Assembly (NCBI GenBank): GCA_018052735.1
Contig: JAGPMT010000003.1
Span: forward strand, 109,057-173,056
Length of the DNA: 64,000 nucleotides
DNA from: Phycisphaerae bacterium
GTDB lineage: Bacteria; Planctomycetota; Phycisphaerae; Sedimentisphaerales; Anaerohalosphaeraceae
Direction of reading: 5' to 3'
Shown here: positions 1 to 9,783 of the stretch, in pieces
Layout: each line of letters starts with the position of its first letter
Numbering within the stretch: position 1 is the first letter of the stretch
Translations under genes and position numbers: made by a program
Notes under the pieces: generated by a model
Told to the model about the DNA's origin: nothing
The model's database searches: none
Seen by the model: only the letters and a program-made list of their open reading frames with translations

Positions 1-1
1 A

Positions 2-349
2 CCTTATATCGGGGAATACCTCGATGAAATCAGCGGTATCTGGCTGACACCGGATTCGAATCGAAGCCGCTACTACAATCATTCAACTTTTTGCGATCTG
101 GTCATTTCAGGATTGGTCGGTTTACTGCCTCGGGAAGATGACATTGTAGAGGTTGATCCGCTTCTTCCCGATGGGGCATGGGATTGGTTCTGTCTGGACA
201 GGGTAGTCTATCATGGAAAAATCCTTACGATATTGTGGGACCGAACCGGTGAAAAATATAACCAAGGAAAGGGATTTCGAATTTTTGCAGACAGCAAAGA
301 AATCGGACATGCCGATGAGCTGTCGCACCTAACAGTAAAACTTCAATAA
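2..349 (+). CDS. MGH1/GH63-like glycoside hydrolase, C-terminal end only
   Basis: The reading frame is open from the first bases of the window and stops at 349, so only the last ~115 residues are visible. They contain the stretch GEYLDEISG ... SRYYNHSTFCDL ... GLLPREDD, followed by a short beta-rich tail. This resembles the C-terminus of (alpha/alpha)6-barrel glycosidases annotated as MGH1-like or GH63-like in Planctomycetota and Bacteroidota; the assignment is from memory of that motif, and the catalytic part lies outside the window. The stop is 21 bp before the GH78 start on the same strand, so the two are probably one transcript. A role in plant-polysaccharide breakdown is inferred from that context. 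Confidence 0.6.
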   Translation, partial: PYIGEYLDEISGIWLTPDSNRSRYYNHSTFCDLVISGLVGLLPREDDIVEVDPLLPDGAWDWFCLDRVVYHGKILTILWDRTGEKYNQGKGFRIFADSKEIGHADELSHLTVKLQ

Positions 350-370
350 TAATGCAGCGGAAAATCTACA

Positions 371-3300
371 ATGAAACGAATCATGCCTCTAATCGTTTTT
401 AACGTTGGTTTGGTTGTCTGTGCCGGCTGCTTGAGTTCTCTGAATCCGGCTTCTCATCAGCTCATCCCCGTTTTACTGCGATGTGAATATCGAACAGATC
501 CAATAGGTATAGACATTATATCTCCTCGTTTCAGCTGGCAGCTCCAATCCGACCAGCGCGGTCAAAAACAGACTGCTTATCAGATTTATGTTGCATCTGA
601 CCTGCAGCTTCTCCAAAACAACCAGCCGGATATGTGGGATTCTGGAAAGGTCCAAAGTGATGAAACAGCTGCCGTTGCGTATGCTGGGAAACCGCTTGCA
701 TCCGACAGCGTTTATTTCTGGAAGGTTCGTCTTTGGGATAAAGACGGGAATTCGTCCCCATGGAGTCTGCCTGCAAAATGGTCTATGGGCCTGCTCCATC
801 AGGAAGAGTGGCAAGCCGAATGGATTGGATATGATATCGATGAGAAACCGATTCCGACGCCGGATGTTGTGAGCCGTGCAAAATGGATATGGGCACAACC
901 TAACGCCAATATCAGCGCCGCGCCGGGAACCTGTTATTTCAGAAAAGCCTTCCAACTTCCACAGGATTGGATTATTCAAAAAGCCGTATGCTACTACACG
1001 GCCGATGATTTTGTGCAGCTGTATCTCAACGGCAGCCTGCTCAGGTCATTCCGCAATCGTAAAGTCATCTACGAAGTTGTGCTGGCTGATTACCTTAGGC
1101 CGGGTGTGAATGTGTTAGCGTTTCGTGCCGTCAATGAAGGAAATGCGGATAGTCCAGCCGGTTTTTGGGCGGCTGTCCGGATTGAATCTGCAGATGGCCG
1201 AATCTTGGAATTTGCGACCGATAATGAATGGCTGTTAAGCACAGATGAACAGCTCGGATGGAAAACGGTGGATTATGACGATGCCGGCTGGTCCCGTGCT
1301 GTTGAGATTGGTCCGCTCGGAATAACACCGTGGGAACAGACAAAGCCGATGAAGCGGCTGCTTCCCCCAGCTCGTTATTTTCGCAGGGATTTTGCAGTAA
1401 GTAATAAAGAAATTGAACGTGCCACCCTTTACGCAACTGCACTGGGAATTTACCAGTGTTCTATAAATGGTCAGCGTGTCACTGACGATTATTTGTCGCC
1501 CGGCTGGACCGACTATCGAAAACGGGTATATTATCGGGCGTATGATGTAACCAAGCAGCTTCGAAGGGGCAGCAACGCCATCGGCGGCATTTTGGCAGAC
1601 GGCTGGTATGCCGGCTATGTCGGAGGAGGGCTGAACCGGAACCATTATGGCCGCAAGACACGCATGTTGCTGCAGCTCAACATTCAATACGAGGATGGGA
1701 CTAAACAAATTGTTGGAACGGCAAAAGACTGGAAGGCATTGACGGGGCCAATTTTATATGCAGATTTGCTGCAGGGCGAGGGCTATGATGCCCGTCAGGA
1801 ACTGCCGGGTTGGGATATGCCGGGCTTTGACGAATCTGCATGGCGGCCGGTGATTGCCGGAGATACAGAGGTGAATCCTCAAATCCGGGCAGCGGTGACC
1901 GAGCCGGTCAGGGTATTTTCGAGCATCAAGCCGGTTTCTGTTGCCGAACCTGTGCGCGGGATATATGTTTTTGACATGGGTCAAAACTTTGCAGGAATTG
2001 TTCGCCTTCAGGTTCACGGCCGCCCAGGTCAGCGCATCCAAGTGCGTCATGCTGAACGGTTAAATCCGAACGGCACAATTTACACAACAAATCTGCGAAC
2101 GGCATCAGCGACAGATATTTATATCTGCAAAGGCAGCGGGAAAACAGAAGTCTGGCAGCCGTATTTTACACAGCATGGATTTCAATATGTAGAAATAACC
2201 GGATTGGATGAAAAGCCGGATTTGGATACGGTTACCGGATTGGTTTTGACCAGTGACACTCCCATAGCCGGCAGTTTCGATTGTTCCGATCCAATGGTCA
2301 ACCGGCTCTACTCCAATATTGTCTGGACGCAGCGGATGAATTTTATTGATATTCCGACGGACTGTCCCCAGCGAGATGAACGATTCGGCTGGACTGGTGA
2401 TGCCCAGGTTTATATAAATACGGCTTGTTATAATAATGACGTACAGTCGTTTTTTACCAAATGGCTGATGGATCTGACTGACGCCCAGCGCGACGATGGA
2501 CAATTTCCTCGCTATGCCCCGCTGAAAGTCGATCCGACAGACGGCGGTCCGGCCTGGGCTGATGCTGGTGTTATTTGCCCGTGGACGATTTATAAAATGT
2601 ACGGTGATAAGCGCATCCTCCAGACGCATTATGATGCCATGAAGAAATTTATTGAATTCAATCGAAAACGCTGCACAAGTGCTCTTTTGCCGCCTGAAAA
2701 ATTTCAGTGTTTTGGCGATTGGCTCAATATTAACGATGAAACCCCTCATGACGTTATATATACAGCGTATTTTGCGCATAGCACTCACCTTTTTGCCATG
2801 ATCGCCGATGCACTTGGCAAGACAGATGATGCTCAGACCTACGGCACTCTGTTTGAACAGCTCAAGAGCGCATTCAGCAATGCATATGTGGGACCGGATG
2901 GAACAATCAAGGGGGACACCCAGACGGCCTATGTATTGGCCATCGCGTATGATCTGCTGGATCCAGCTCATCAGAAATTGGCTGCTGAGCATCTTGTTCG
3001 GCGAATCAGAGAGTGCGGCTATCACCTGTCCACCGGCTTTATCGGCACGAAGGATTTGATGCTGGCGCTGGCCAAGATTGGGCGTAATGACCTTGCCTAT
3101 CGGCTGCTCTATAACGACAGTTTTCCTTCTTGGGGCTTTACTATTAAACAGGGTGCTACATCCATCTGGGAGCGGTGGAACGGCTGGACTCCCCAAGACG
3201 GTTTTGCCGATCCCGGGATGAATTCGTTTGCTCATTATTCATTCGGAGCGGTCGGTCAGTGGATATTCGAGAATATTGGAGGTATCCAATCCCAAGGACC

Positions 3301-3616
3301 GGGCTTTAAGACTATGATGATTCATCCTCAGCCGGATGGAAAAATGATGTGGGCCAAAACATCCTATCATTCTGTTCGGGGATTGATTGTATCGAATTGG
3401 GAAATCAGGAATGGTTGTTTTGTACTGGATGTAACGATTCCTCCTAATACCGAAGCTGATGTATTTATTCCTGCCCAAGATGCCGAAAAAGTATTGGAAT
3501 CAGGAATCCCTGCACAACAAGCAGAGGGAGTTACATTTCTAAAGCAGCAGGCAGGAACGATTGTTTACAAAGTTAAATCAGGGAAATACCAATTTCGTTC
3601 TCCTTGGACGCCGTAA
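371..3616 (+). CDS. Alpha-L-rhamnosidase, GH78, predicted lipoprotein
   Basis: This 1081-residue enzyme should hydrolyse terminal alpha-L-rhamnose from rhamnogalacturonan or other glycans. The N-terminus is a lipoprotein-type signal (hydrophobic stretch, then CAGC with Cys20), so it is likely membrane-anchored on the periplasmic side or exported. An N-terminal fibronectin-like domain (about 28-145) precedes an inserted beta-sandwich (about 165-305), the rhamnosidase N-domain (about 325-500) and the (alpha/alpha)6 catalytic barrel. The barrel carries the GH78 signature TDCPQRDERFGWTGD with the presumed general acid Glu670, and the second catalytic Glu934 in SIWERWNGW. It follows another glycosidase gene by 21 bp and precedes a symporter and rhamnose genes, which fits rhamnose release followed by uptake. 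Confidence 0.93.
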   Translation: MKRIMPLIVFNVGLVVCAGCLSSLNPASHQLIPVLLRCEYRTDPIGIDIISPRFSWQLQSDQRGQKQTAYQIYVASDLQLLQNNQPDMWDSGKVQSDETAAVAYAGKPLASDSVYFWKVRLWDKDGNSSPWSLPAKWSMGLLHQEEWQAEWIGYDIDEKPIPTPDVVSRAKWIWAQPNANISAAPGTCYFRKAFQLPQDWIIQKAVCYYTADDFVQLYLNGSLLRSFRNRKVIYEVVLADYLRPGVNVLAFRAVNEGNADSPAGFWAAVRIESADGRILEFATDNEWLLSTDEQLGWKTVDYDDAGWSRAVEIGPLGITPWEQTKPMKRLLPPARYFRRDFAVSNKEIERATLYATALGIYQCSINGQRVTDDYLSPGWTDYRKRVYYRAYDVTKQLRRGSNAIGGILADGWYAGYVGGGLNRNHYGRKTRMLLQLNIQYEDGTKQIVGTAKDWKALTGPILYADLLQGEGYDARQELPGWDMPGFDESAWRPVIAGDTEVNPQIRAAVTEPVRVFSSIKPVSVAEPVRGIYVFDMGQNFAGIVRLQVHGRPGQRIQVRHAERLNPNGTIYTTNLRTASATDIYICKGSGKTEVWQPYFTQHGFQYVEITGLDEKPDLDTVTGLVLTSDTPIAGSFDCSDPMVNRLYSNIVWTQRMNFIDIPTDCPQRDERFGWTGDAQVYINTACYNNDVQSFFTKWLMDLTDAQRDDGQFPRYAPLKVDPTDGGPAWADAGVICPWTIYKMYGDKRILQTHYDAMKKFIEFNRKRCTSALLPPEKFQCFGDWLNINDETPHDVIYTAYFAHSTHLFAMIADALGKTDDAQTYGTLFEQLKSAFSNAYVGPDGTIKGDTQTAYVLAIAYDLLDPAHQKLAAEHLVRRIRECGYHLSTGFIGTKDLMLALAKIGRNDLAYRLLYNDSFPSWGFTIKQGATSIWERWNGWTPQDGFADPGMNSFAHYSFGAVGQWIFENIGGIQSQGPGFKTMMIHPQPDGKMMWAKTSYHSVRGLIVSNWEIRNGCFVLDVTIPPNTEADVFIPAQDAEKVLESGIPAQQAEGVTFLKQQAGTIVYKVKSGKYQFRSPWTP

Positions 3617-3777
3617 AATGAATAGCAGAAGCAAACAGTTGTTCTATGGGCTCTTGTACAGCCAATGGCCAAACTGATTGACAGGGAGTTTCTGCGAATT
3701 GCGAAGTTTCATTAAAAAAGTGATAAAGGATTTCTTATGATATTCAACAAAAGCAATGCCTGAATGCAGGAGACTTC

Positions 3778-5364
3778 ATGCAGCGTCATTTCTTACCCAT
3801 CGACTGGATTGTTTTGGCTGTATATTTCTTAAGCACCATGTGCATCGGTTTTTATTTTTACCGCAAAAGCCGGTCCCGGGAGGGCTTTACCGCTGCAGGC
3901 AGGGCGCTGCCGGGCTGGGTGTGTGGTTTATCTATTTTCGCAACATATCTTAGCAGTATCAGTTTTCTTGCATTGCCGGGAAAATCATATGCAAGCAATT
4001 GGAATCCGTTTGTGTTCAGCTTATCGCTGCCTATTGCAGCGTGGATTGCAGTGCGTTTTTTTATGCCGTATTACCGAAAAACCGGAGACGTATCTGCATA
4101 TTCCCATTTGGAACATCGCTTTGGTCCCTGGGCACGAATGTATGCCAGCTCTTTTTATATCCTGACCCAATTAGCCCGCATTGCGGTTGTTATGTACCTG
4201 ATGGCCCTGCCAATGAGTATTCTATTGGATTGCGACATCCGCCTCATTATACTGATAACCGGTATCTCGGTAACAATATATTCCTTTATCGGAGGAATTG
4301 TTGCGGTGATATGGACCGATGCATTTCAGGCGGTTGTGCTGATTGGCGGGGCAATTCTATGTTTGCTGCTGATACTGTTCAATATGCCCCAAGGGCCGCA
4401 GCAGGTGTTTCAGATTGCTGCTGAACATCATAAGTTCAGCATGGGAAGTGTGGGGGGGTCATTGGCACAACCTACCTTTTGGGTTGTTCTGGTTTACGGG
4501 ATTGTTATCAATCTTCAGAATTTCGGCATCGATCAAGGGTATATCCAGCGATATATCGCTTCCAAAAATCATTTGGAAGCACGTAAAAGCATCTGGCTGG
4601 GAGGGCTTCTTTATTTGCCTGTTTCTGCTGTGTTCTTTTTTATTGGAACCAGTCTTTTTGCATTTTATAAGGTCCATCCGGATTATCTGGAAGAAGTCCG
4701 GCTGCAGGTTGCCCAACAGCAGCTGATTCAGGAAGGTTTCAGCAGAGACCAAGTGGAATTTTCTGGGAAATTATCGAACCGGGCTTCTTTGCTGACAGAT
4801 CAAGATCTCGGCGATCGGGTATTTCCTCATTTTATAGGGCGAATGCTTCCTGCCGGTGTTACAGGATTGTTGGTGGCAGCAATTTTTGCTGCAGCAATGA
4901 GTACGGTGTCGACCAGTCTGAATTCATCGGCGACACTGCTTGCAACAGACTGGTATCAGCGGTATATACGGCCTGACGCTTCCGAAAAACAGTTTATGAC
5001 AGTGTTGTATGCGGCTACGATATTCTGCGGGCTGCTGGGGACGGGATTGTCTCTGCTGTTAATCAATGTGACCAGTGCCTTGGATGCATGGTGGATCTTA
5101 TCCGGCATATTGGGCGGAGGCATGCTGGGTTTGTTTTTGCTGGGGCTTATCAGTCGAACAGTCAATAGCTCGATTGCAGCGGCTGCGGTCGTATTCGGCT
5201 TGCTGGTTATTGCATGGATGACGTTGTCTCCCAAGATAAAATCATGGCCCGTTTCCCTGCAAAGCCATTTTCATGCTTTCTTGATACCGGTGTTTGGAAC
5301 TCTAATGATCCTGTTAACCGGATTGTTGCTGCAATTTATCATAAGACCAAAACAACATCTTTAA
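3778..5364 (+). CDS. Sodium/solute symporter, SSS (SLC5) family
   Basis: This 528-residue polytopic inner-membrane protein has about 13 hydrophobic segments. It carries SSS hallmarks such as GFTAAGRALPGW after the first helix, LSSISFLALPG, and the AAIFAAAMSTVSTSLNSSATL stretch that carries conserved sodium-site residues. A GGAG-like ribosome site sits just before the ATG. The position between a rhamnosidase and rhamnose mutarotase suggests a sugar or oligosaccharide/uronate substrate, but the substrate cannot be read from the sequence. A hydrophilic insertion of about 45 residues (roughly 298-345), rich in Gln and Glu, separates two transmembrane segments and looks longer than usual in this family. 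Confidence 0.88.
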   Translation: MQRHFLPIDWIVLAVYFLSTMCIGFYFYRKSRSREGFTAAGRALPGWVCGLSIFATYLSSISFLALPGKSYASNWNPFVFSLSLPIAAWIAVRFFMPYYRKTGDVSAYSHLEHRFGPWARMYASSFYILTQLARIAVVMYLMALPMSILLDCDIRLIILITGISVTIYSFIGGIVAVIWTDAFQAVVLIGGAILCLLLILFNMPQGPQQVFQIAAEHHKFSMGSVGGSLAQPTFWVVLVYGIVINLQNFGIDQGYIQRYIASKNHLEARKSIWLGGLLYLPVSAVFFFIGTSLFAFYKVHPDYLEEVRLQVAQQQLIQEGFSRDQVEFSGKLSNRASLLTDQDLGDRVFPHFIGRMLPAGVTGLLVAAIFAAAMSTVSTSLNSSATLLATDWYQRYIRPDASEKQFMTVLYAATIFCGLLGTGLSLLLINVTSALDAWWILSGILGGGMLGLFLLGLISRTVNSSIAAAAVVFGLLVIAWMTLSPKIKSWPVSLQSHFHAFLIPVFGTLMILLTGLLLQFIIRPKQHL

Positions 5365-5832
5365 AAAGAGTTCCAATGATTTTGCGATATGTCTAACATT
5401 AAATCTTGCTGCCGGTCGATGAGTACTTGGCTTGGGTTTCTGATATGACCAATCGCTATATGAAACTTCTGATAAGCCAACAGGGCGGAAGCCAAACCAA
5501 TGAAGTTCGGAATACCTGTAAGATAAAATGACACAGGAACATTATAATAAGATGCAGCGACATTCCTCAAAGAGACGGCTATAAATTCATTTTAAAATGT
5601 TATGGAATAAGAAATGAACCTGAAGGATGATATTCTGATGCACCATCATGAAAGAATTTATCCTAAAATTCAACATGAATTCCCTATCGTGGGGAATCAA
5701 GTATAAAATGCACTGAAAAGCATGGACTCTTTTATGAAATCTGCTTATAATTATTGCCACTAACGGATTCGATGCAGCTGTCAAGAGGGCGTTTTGCTTT
5801 ATCGACAAATCCGGCTTATTTCGGAGACTGAC
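5365..5832. other. 468-bp AT-rich gap, no supported gene
   Basis: This spacer separates the symporter from the rhamnose mutarotase. It is more AT-rich than its surroundings. Short reverse-strand frames exist (the longest runs over about 5361-5590), but none has a convincing ribosome site or recognisable motif. It may hold a promoter for the mutarotase group or the remnant of a lost gene; neither can be shown. Confidence 0.5.
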
Positions 5833-6171
5833 ATGAAACGTTACGGAAGTGTTATTCAAGTTAAAGAAGCGAAATTGGATGCGTATGTAAAACTGCACGC
5901 AGCTGTCTGGCCTGAAGTTCTCAGCATGATCAAAAAGTGCAATATCCAGAACTATTCCATCTATCTGCGCAAACTGCCTGATGGCAAGTATTATTTATTC
6001 AGCTATTTTGAATATGTGGGTCAGGATTTCGATTCGGATATGAAAAAAATGGCCGCTGATGCAGCAACACAGAAGTGGTGGGACGTATGCAAGCCTTGTC
6101 ATGAACCCTTTCCGGACCGAGCCGAAGGAGAATGGTGGGCAAGCATGGAGGAGGTATTTCACTTGGATTAA
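5833..6171 (+). CDS. rhaM: L-rhamnose mutarotase
   Basis: This small 112-residue dimeric alpha/beta-barrel enzyme interconverts the alpha and beta anomers of L-rhamnose in the cytoplasm so that sugar released by rhamnosidase can enter rhamnose isomerase. The family signature is clear: an N-terminal strand MKRYGSVIQVK, then YVKLHAAVWPEVL with the conserved His and Trp, a central YSIYLRK, and the C-terminal tryptophan-rich WWDVCKPCHEPFP and GEWWASMEEVFHLD. The ATG at 5833 has GGAG just upstream and gives the family's usual length; an upstream alternative start adds 13 unrelated residues. It lies among other rhamnose genes, which supports the call. Confidence 0.93.
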   Translation: MKRYGSVIQVKEAKLDAYVKLHAAVWPEVLSMIKKCNIQNYSIYLRKLPDGKYYLFSYFEYVGQDFDSDMKKMAADAATQKWWDVCKPCHEPFPDRAEGEWWASMEEVFHLD

Positions 6172-6281
6172 AAGTATTCTGACGGCGCAAAGAGGTACAG
6201 GCAGGCAGAGTAAGACGTTGGTTTTACCCGATTAGTAGAGGATTGATTAGCAGGACAACTGCAATAAGGTGATAGGCAAGG

Positions 6282-8630
6282 ATGTATAGTATCAAAAAAA
6301 CAATATATTTTATCACAGTTGCCTGCCCTTTTTTTTTAACAGCATTTCAAGGTCTTGTGCAGGCGGGTCTTGATCTGGATGCATATAACCTGATTTGGAA
6401 CAGTCCGAGTCTTAATGCCGGCCAGTCCATGCCTTGCGGCGGCGGTAACATTGGTCTGAATGTTTGGGTCGAAAACGGCGATATTTTATTTTATGTGTCG
6501 CAAACCGGTGCTTATGACGAAAATAACTGTTTGATGAAATTTGGCCGGATGCGCGTGAAACTGTCACCCAATCTGCTGCAGGAAGCTGCTGTTTTTCGTC
6601 AGACATTGAAACTGAAAGAAGGATATATCGAAATAGTCTGCAAAAAAGGGGAACACACCGCAACCATCAACCTCTGGGTGGATGTCTATAAGCCTGTCAT
6701 TCATGTAGATATTGCCTGCAGCCAGCCGATATCTGTCCAAGCAATCTATGAATCCTGGCGGACAACTCCCCGTGAACTTGCTGACGAGGAAAACAACAGC
6801 AATCGCTCATTCTTGGGCTCTGGAGTCAAGGCCCTTGTTCGCAACGATACAATCGCATTCCGGGATGATGGTATCCTCGTCTATCACTGCAACGACAATA
6901 ACAAGCCGAATGCATTTGACTTGTGTGTCGAGCAGCAGGGTTTGGCAGATGTAAAAGATCAGATGTGGAATCCGCTTAAAAATCTCATATCCGGCGGCTT
7001 GATTTGCGGTGGGAATATGGAACCAGCCGGCACTGGTGAAGGCCGCTACGCCAGTACGGACTTCAAATCCTGGATACTCAAAAGCATCAAACCGGCGGTT
7101 TCTCATTCCATCGCCATCTATCTGCACATCGACCATGCCGAAACACAGCAATTGTGGCAGCAAGGGCTCGATAGGCTTGTTAACATCTATGAAAAAATCG
7201 ACGGTCGGGAGAAAACATTGGCTTGGTGGGATGAATTCTGGAATCGCAGTTATATCGCGATACAGCCTTCCAAGGAATCCAGCAACAGCCTTCCCTGGAC
7301 AATCGGCAGGAATTATCAGCTGTTTCGCTACCAGCTCGGCTGCAATGCCTACGGCGAATATCCCACCAAATTCAATGGGGGACTTTTTACCTTTGATCCG
7401 GAATATGTTGACCAGCGCATCACATGTACGCCGGACTACCGCCGATGGGGGGGAGGTAGCTTTACAGCCCAAAATCAGCGGCTGGTTTACTGGCCGATGC
7501 TTAAAAGCGGCGACTATGATATGATGTTGCCGCAGTTTGACTTTTATTTAAGGCCCCTGAAAAACGCGGAACTGCGCACGGAGGTATATTGGGGGCATAA
7601 GGGAGCATGTTTTACTGAGCAGATGGAAAGTTTCGCTTTGCCGGTAGGATTTGAATACGGCTGGAAGCGGCCTCCCTATTATGATCCCGGGATTGAGTAT
7701 AATTCATGGGTGGAGTACCAGTGGGATACTGCACTGGAATTCTGCTGGATGATTCTTGAATACTACCGCTATTCCGGCAATGATATCAGCCGATACATCC
7801 CATTGATTGAAAGCTGCTTAATCTTCTTCGATGAACACTATCAAAGGCTGTCTTCGCGCAGGACACCCCACTCTCTGGATGAGCATGGGCATCTGGTGCT
7901 GTATCCCGGGACCGCATGCGAAACTTACAAAATGGCAACGAACTCTGTAACAACAGTGACTGCATTAAATACGGTAATTACCCGATTTCTGGAACTGCCG
8001 GCTTTCTATCTTGATGGGCAAAGACGCCTATACTATAAGGAATACCTCAAACGGCTTCCCCCCATCAGCTTTCGCCAGAAAGATGGACACAAGACGATTG
8101 CCCCGGCTGAACGATATGAACGCATCAACAACATCGAACTGCCGCAGCTTTATCCAGTTTTCCCCTACGGGAGGTATGGTATTGGCAGGCCGGATCTGGA
8201 AGTTGCCATTGATACCTGGAAATATGGATGCGACCGGCCGGAGCAGAAAGGATTTATCAGTTGGCATCAGGATGCCATTTTTTGTGCACGGCTTGGGCTG
8301 ACGGACGAAGCGGCTGAGATAACCGCAAAAAAGATGCGGGATTCTGGCAGGCGATGTCCGACATTCTGGGGGCCGGGGCATGACTGGGTGCCCGACCACA
8401 ACTGGGGCGGTTGTGGCATGATCGGTTTGCAGGAAATGCTTATGCAGGCAGTGGATAATAAGATTTATCTTTTGCCGGCATGGCCGGAAGACTGGGATGT
8501 CGATTTTAAGCTTCACGCGCCGTACCAAACAACAATTGAGGGAAAAGTTAGAAACGGCAGTTTGGAAGAACTGAAAGTAGTGCCTCAAAGCCGATTGAAA
8601 GACATAGAAATTTGCAGCAAATATAAGTGA
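6282..8630 (+). CDS. Exported DUF5703 / GH95-like protein
   Basis: The 782-residue protein begins with an N-terminal signal peptide (hydrophobic stretch to about residue 28, ending VQA). The N-terminal beta-domain has YNLIWNSPSL ... MPCGGGNIGLNVWVENGDILFYVSQTGAYDEN, which matches the DUF5703 pattern. The rest looks like an (alpha/alpha)6 toroid related to GH95 and similar families, with conserved-looking GRNYQLFRYQLGCNAYGEYPTKFNGG, ISWHQDAIFCARLG and WAGCG-like segments. It is probably a glycosidase acting on rhamnose- or fucose-containing chains, but the substrate and catalytic residues are not established for the family as far as I know. It sits between rhamnose mutarotase and RhaT. Confidence 0.78.
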   Translation: MYSIKKTIYFITVACPFFLTAFQGLVQAGLDLDAYNLIWNSPSLNAGQSMPCGGGNIGLNVWVENGDILFYVSQTGAYDENNCLMKFGRMRVKLSPNLLQEAAVFRQTLKLKEGYIEIVCKKGEHTATINLWVDVYKPVIHVDIACSQPISVQAIYESWRTTPRELADEENNSNRSFLGSGVKALVRNDTIAFRDDGILVYHCNDNNKPNAFDLCVEQQGLADVKDQMWNPLKNLISGGLICGGNMEPAGTGEGRYASTDFKSWILKSIKPAVSHSIAIYLHIDHAETQQLWQQGLDRLVNIYEKIDGREKTLAWWDEFWNRSYIAIQPSKESSNSLPWTIGRNYQLFRYQLGCNAYGEYPTKFNGGLFTFDPEYVDQRITCTPDYRRWGGGSFTAQNQRLVYWPMLKSGDYDMMLPQFDFYLRPLKNAELRTEVYWGHKGACFTEQMESFALPVGFEYGWKRPPYYDPGIEYNSWVEYQWDTALEFCWMILEYYRYSGNDISRYIPLIESCLIFFDEHYQRLSSRRTPHSLDEHGHLVLYPGTACETYKMATNSVTTVTALNTVITRFLELPAFYLDGQRRLYYKEYLKRLPPISFRQKDGHKTIAPAERYERINNIELPQLYPVFPYGRYGIGRPDLEVAIDTWKYGCDRPEQKGFISWHQDAIFCARLGLTDEAAEITAKKMRDSGRRCPTFWGPGHDWVPDHNWGGCGMIGLQEMLMQAVDNKIYLLPAWPEDWDVDFKLHAPYQTTIEGKVRNGSLEELKVVPQSRLKDIEICSKYK

Positions 8631-8661
8631 TATTTGATAACTTCCAGAGAGAAATAAAACG

Positions 8662-9738
8662 ATGACAATTTCTGCTAATCCGATGCTGGGAATCGGTTTC
8701 CACAGTGTCGGCGCAATGCTTGCGGCAAATTGCTATGCGCCGCAGAAACTCATCCGCCGCTGGTCATGGGAAATATTCTGGATCGTGCAGGCATCGTGGT
8801 GCTGGCTGTTGTGGCCGATCATTGGTGCGGTGCTGACGATTCCCGATCTGCCCAATGTGCTGGCAGATGCAGTGCGAGAATGTCCGCTGGCCTTGGTCTG
8901 GTCGTTTTTATTCAGTATGGCCTATGGTGTCGGAGGCATCGCATTTAATCTGTCCATTCGCTACATCGGATTTTCGCTGACTTATGCTGTCGCCGTCGGG
9001 CTATCTGCGGTATTGGGCACGGTTGTGCCGCCTCTGGTGCGCGGGCAGTTTGGGGCTATCCTGTCAAAAACCGGTTCGGGCTGGGTTCTTTTCGGCGTGG
9101 CAATTGGCGCATTGGGTATAGCCGTCTGCGGCATTGCCGGCCGGCTCAAAGAGCATGACCTTGCTGCACAGGCTTCAGGAATGGGCCAGTTCAGTCTGTT
9201 CAAGGGATTTGGACTGTCGCTGCTTGCTGGTATATTATCGGCGGTGTACGGATTTGCCCTCGATGTAGCTGCGCCTGTTGCCGAGATTGCTGAGTCTTAC
9301 GGCGCCGGACACTGGAAAGGCAATGTGATTTATCTGACAGCCAACACCGGCGCCTTTGTGACGTCGATGATTTATTGCTTGTTCCTGGCAAGGAAAAATG
9401 CCTCATTCAGAGATTTTTTCCGCCTCAAAGAAGGTGCTGAATCCAGCAGCTTATGGGGTAATTATATCTTGGCAATACTGACCGGGACCCTGTGGTATGG
9501 GCAGTTTTTCTTTTATAATCTCGGCCATGTGCGCATGGGCCAGTATGCATTTACAAGCTGGGCGATTCATATGATTATGCTGGTTTTGTTCAGCAACTTG
9601 ACCGGCATTCTCTTTCATGAATGGAAGGCCTGTTCCTTCCGCACGCGCCTGGCAATTGTAGCAGGATTGGCCGTGCTGATTGTCTCGGTTTTGCTGTTGA
9701 CTTACGGCAACTATCTGGGCCAGCAGGCGACTTATTGA
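8662..9738 (+). CDS. rhaT: L-rhamnose-proton symporter
   Basis: The 358-residue membrane protein has about ten transmembrane segments and the character of RhaT of the drug/metabolite transporter superfamily. Recognisable parts are the start NPMLGIGFHSVGAMLAANCYAPQKLIRRWSWE, the central GVGGIAFNLSIRYIGFSLTYAVAVGLSAVLGT, and the C-terminal GQFFFYNLGHVRMG. It would import L-rhamnose with a proton across the inner membrane. The length is close to that of E. coli RhaT (344). It follows the DUF5703 gene by 31 bp and precedes a URO-D-like gene by 45 bp, so all three are likely cotranscribed. Confidence 0.93.
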   Translation: MTISANPMLGIGFHSVGAMLAANCYAPQKLIRRWSWEIFWIVQASWCWLLWPIIGAVLTIPDLPNVLADAVRECPLALVWSFLFSMAYGVGGIAFNLSIRYIGFSLTYAVAVGLSAVLGTVVPPLVRGQFGAILSKTGSGWVLFGVAIGALGIAVCGIAGRLKEHDLAAQASGMGQFSLFKGFGLSLLAGILSAVYGFALDVAAPVAEIAESYGAGHWKGNVIYLTANTGAFVTSMIYCLFLARKNASFRDFFRLKEGAESSSLWGNYILAILTGTLWYGQFFFYNLGHVRMGQYAFTSWAIHMIMLVLFSNLTGILFHEWKACSFRTRLAIVAGLAVLIVSVLLLTYGNYLGQQATY

Positions 9739-9783
9739 ATAAGTTTAGAATAACACGGAATCTATTCATCCAGAGGCAGACAC

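Noticed and set aside
2105..3235. 376-codon reverse frame opposite the GH78 gene
   Set aside because: It is an open shadow of a well-supported gene, with no ribosome site or recognisable motif.
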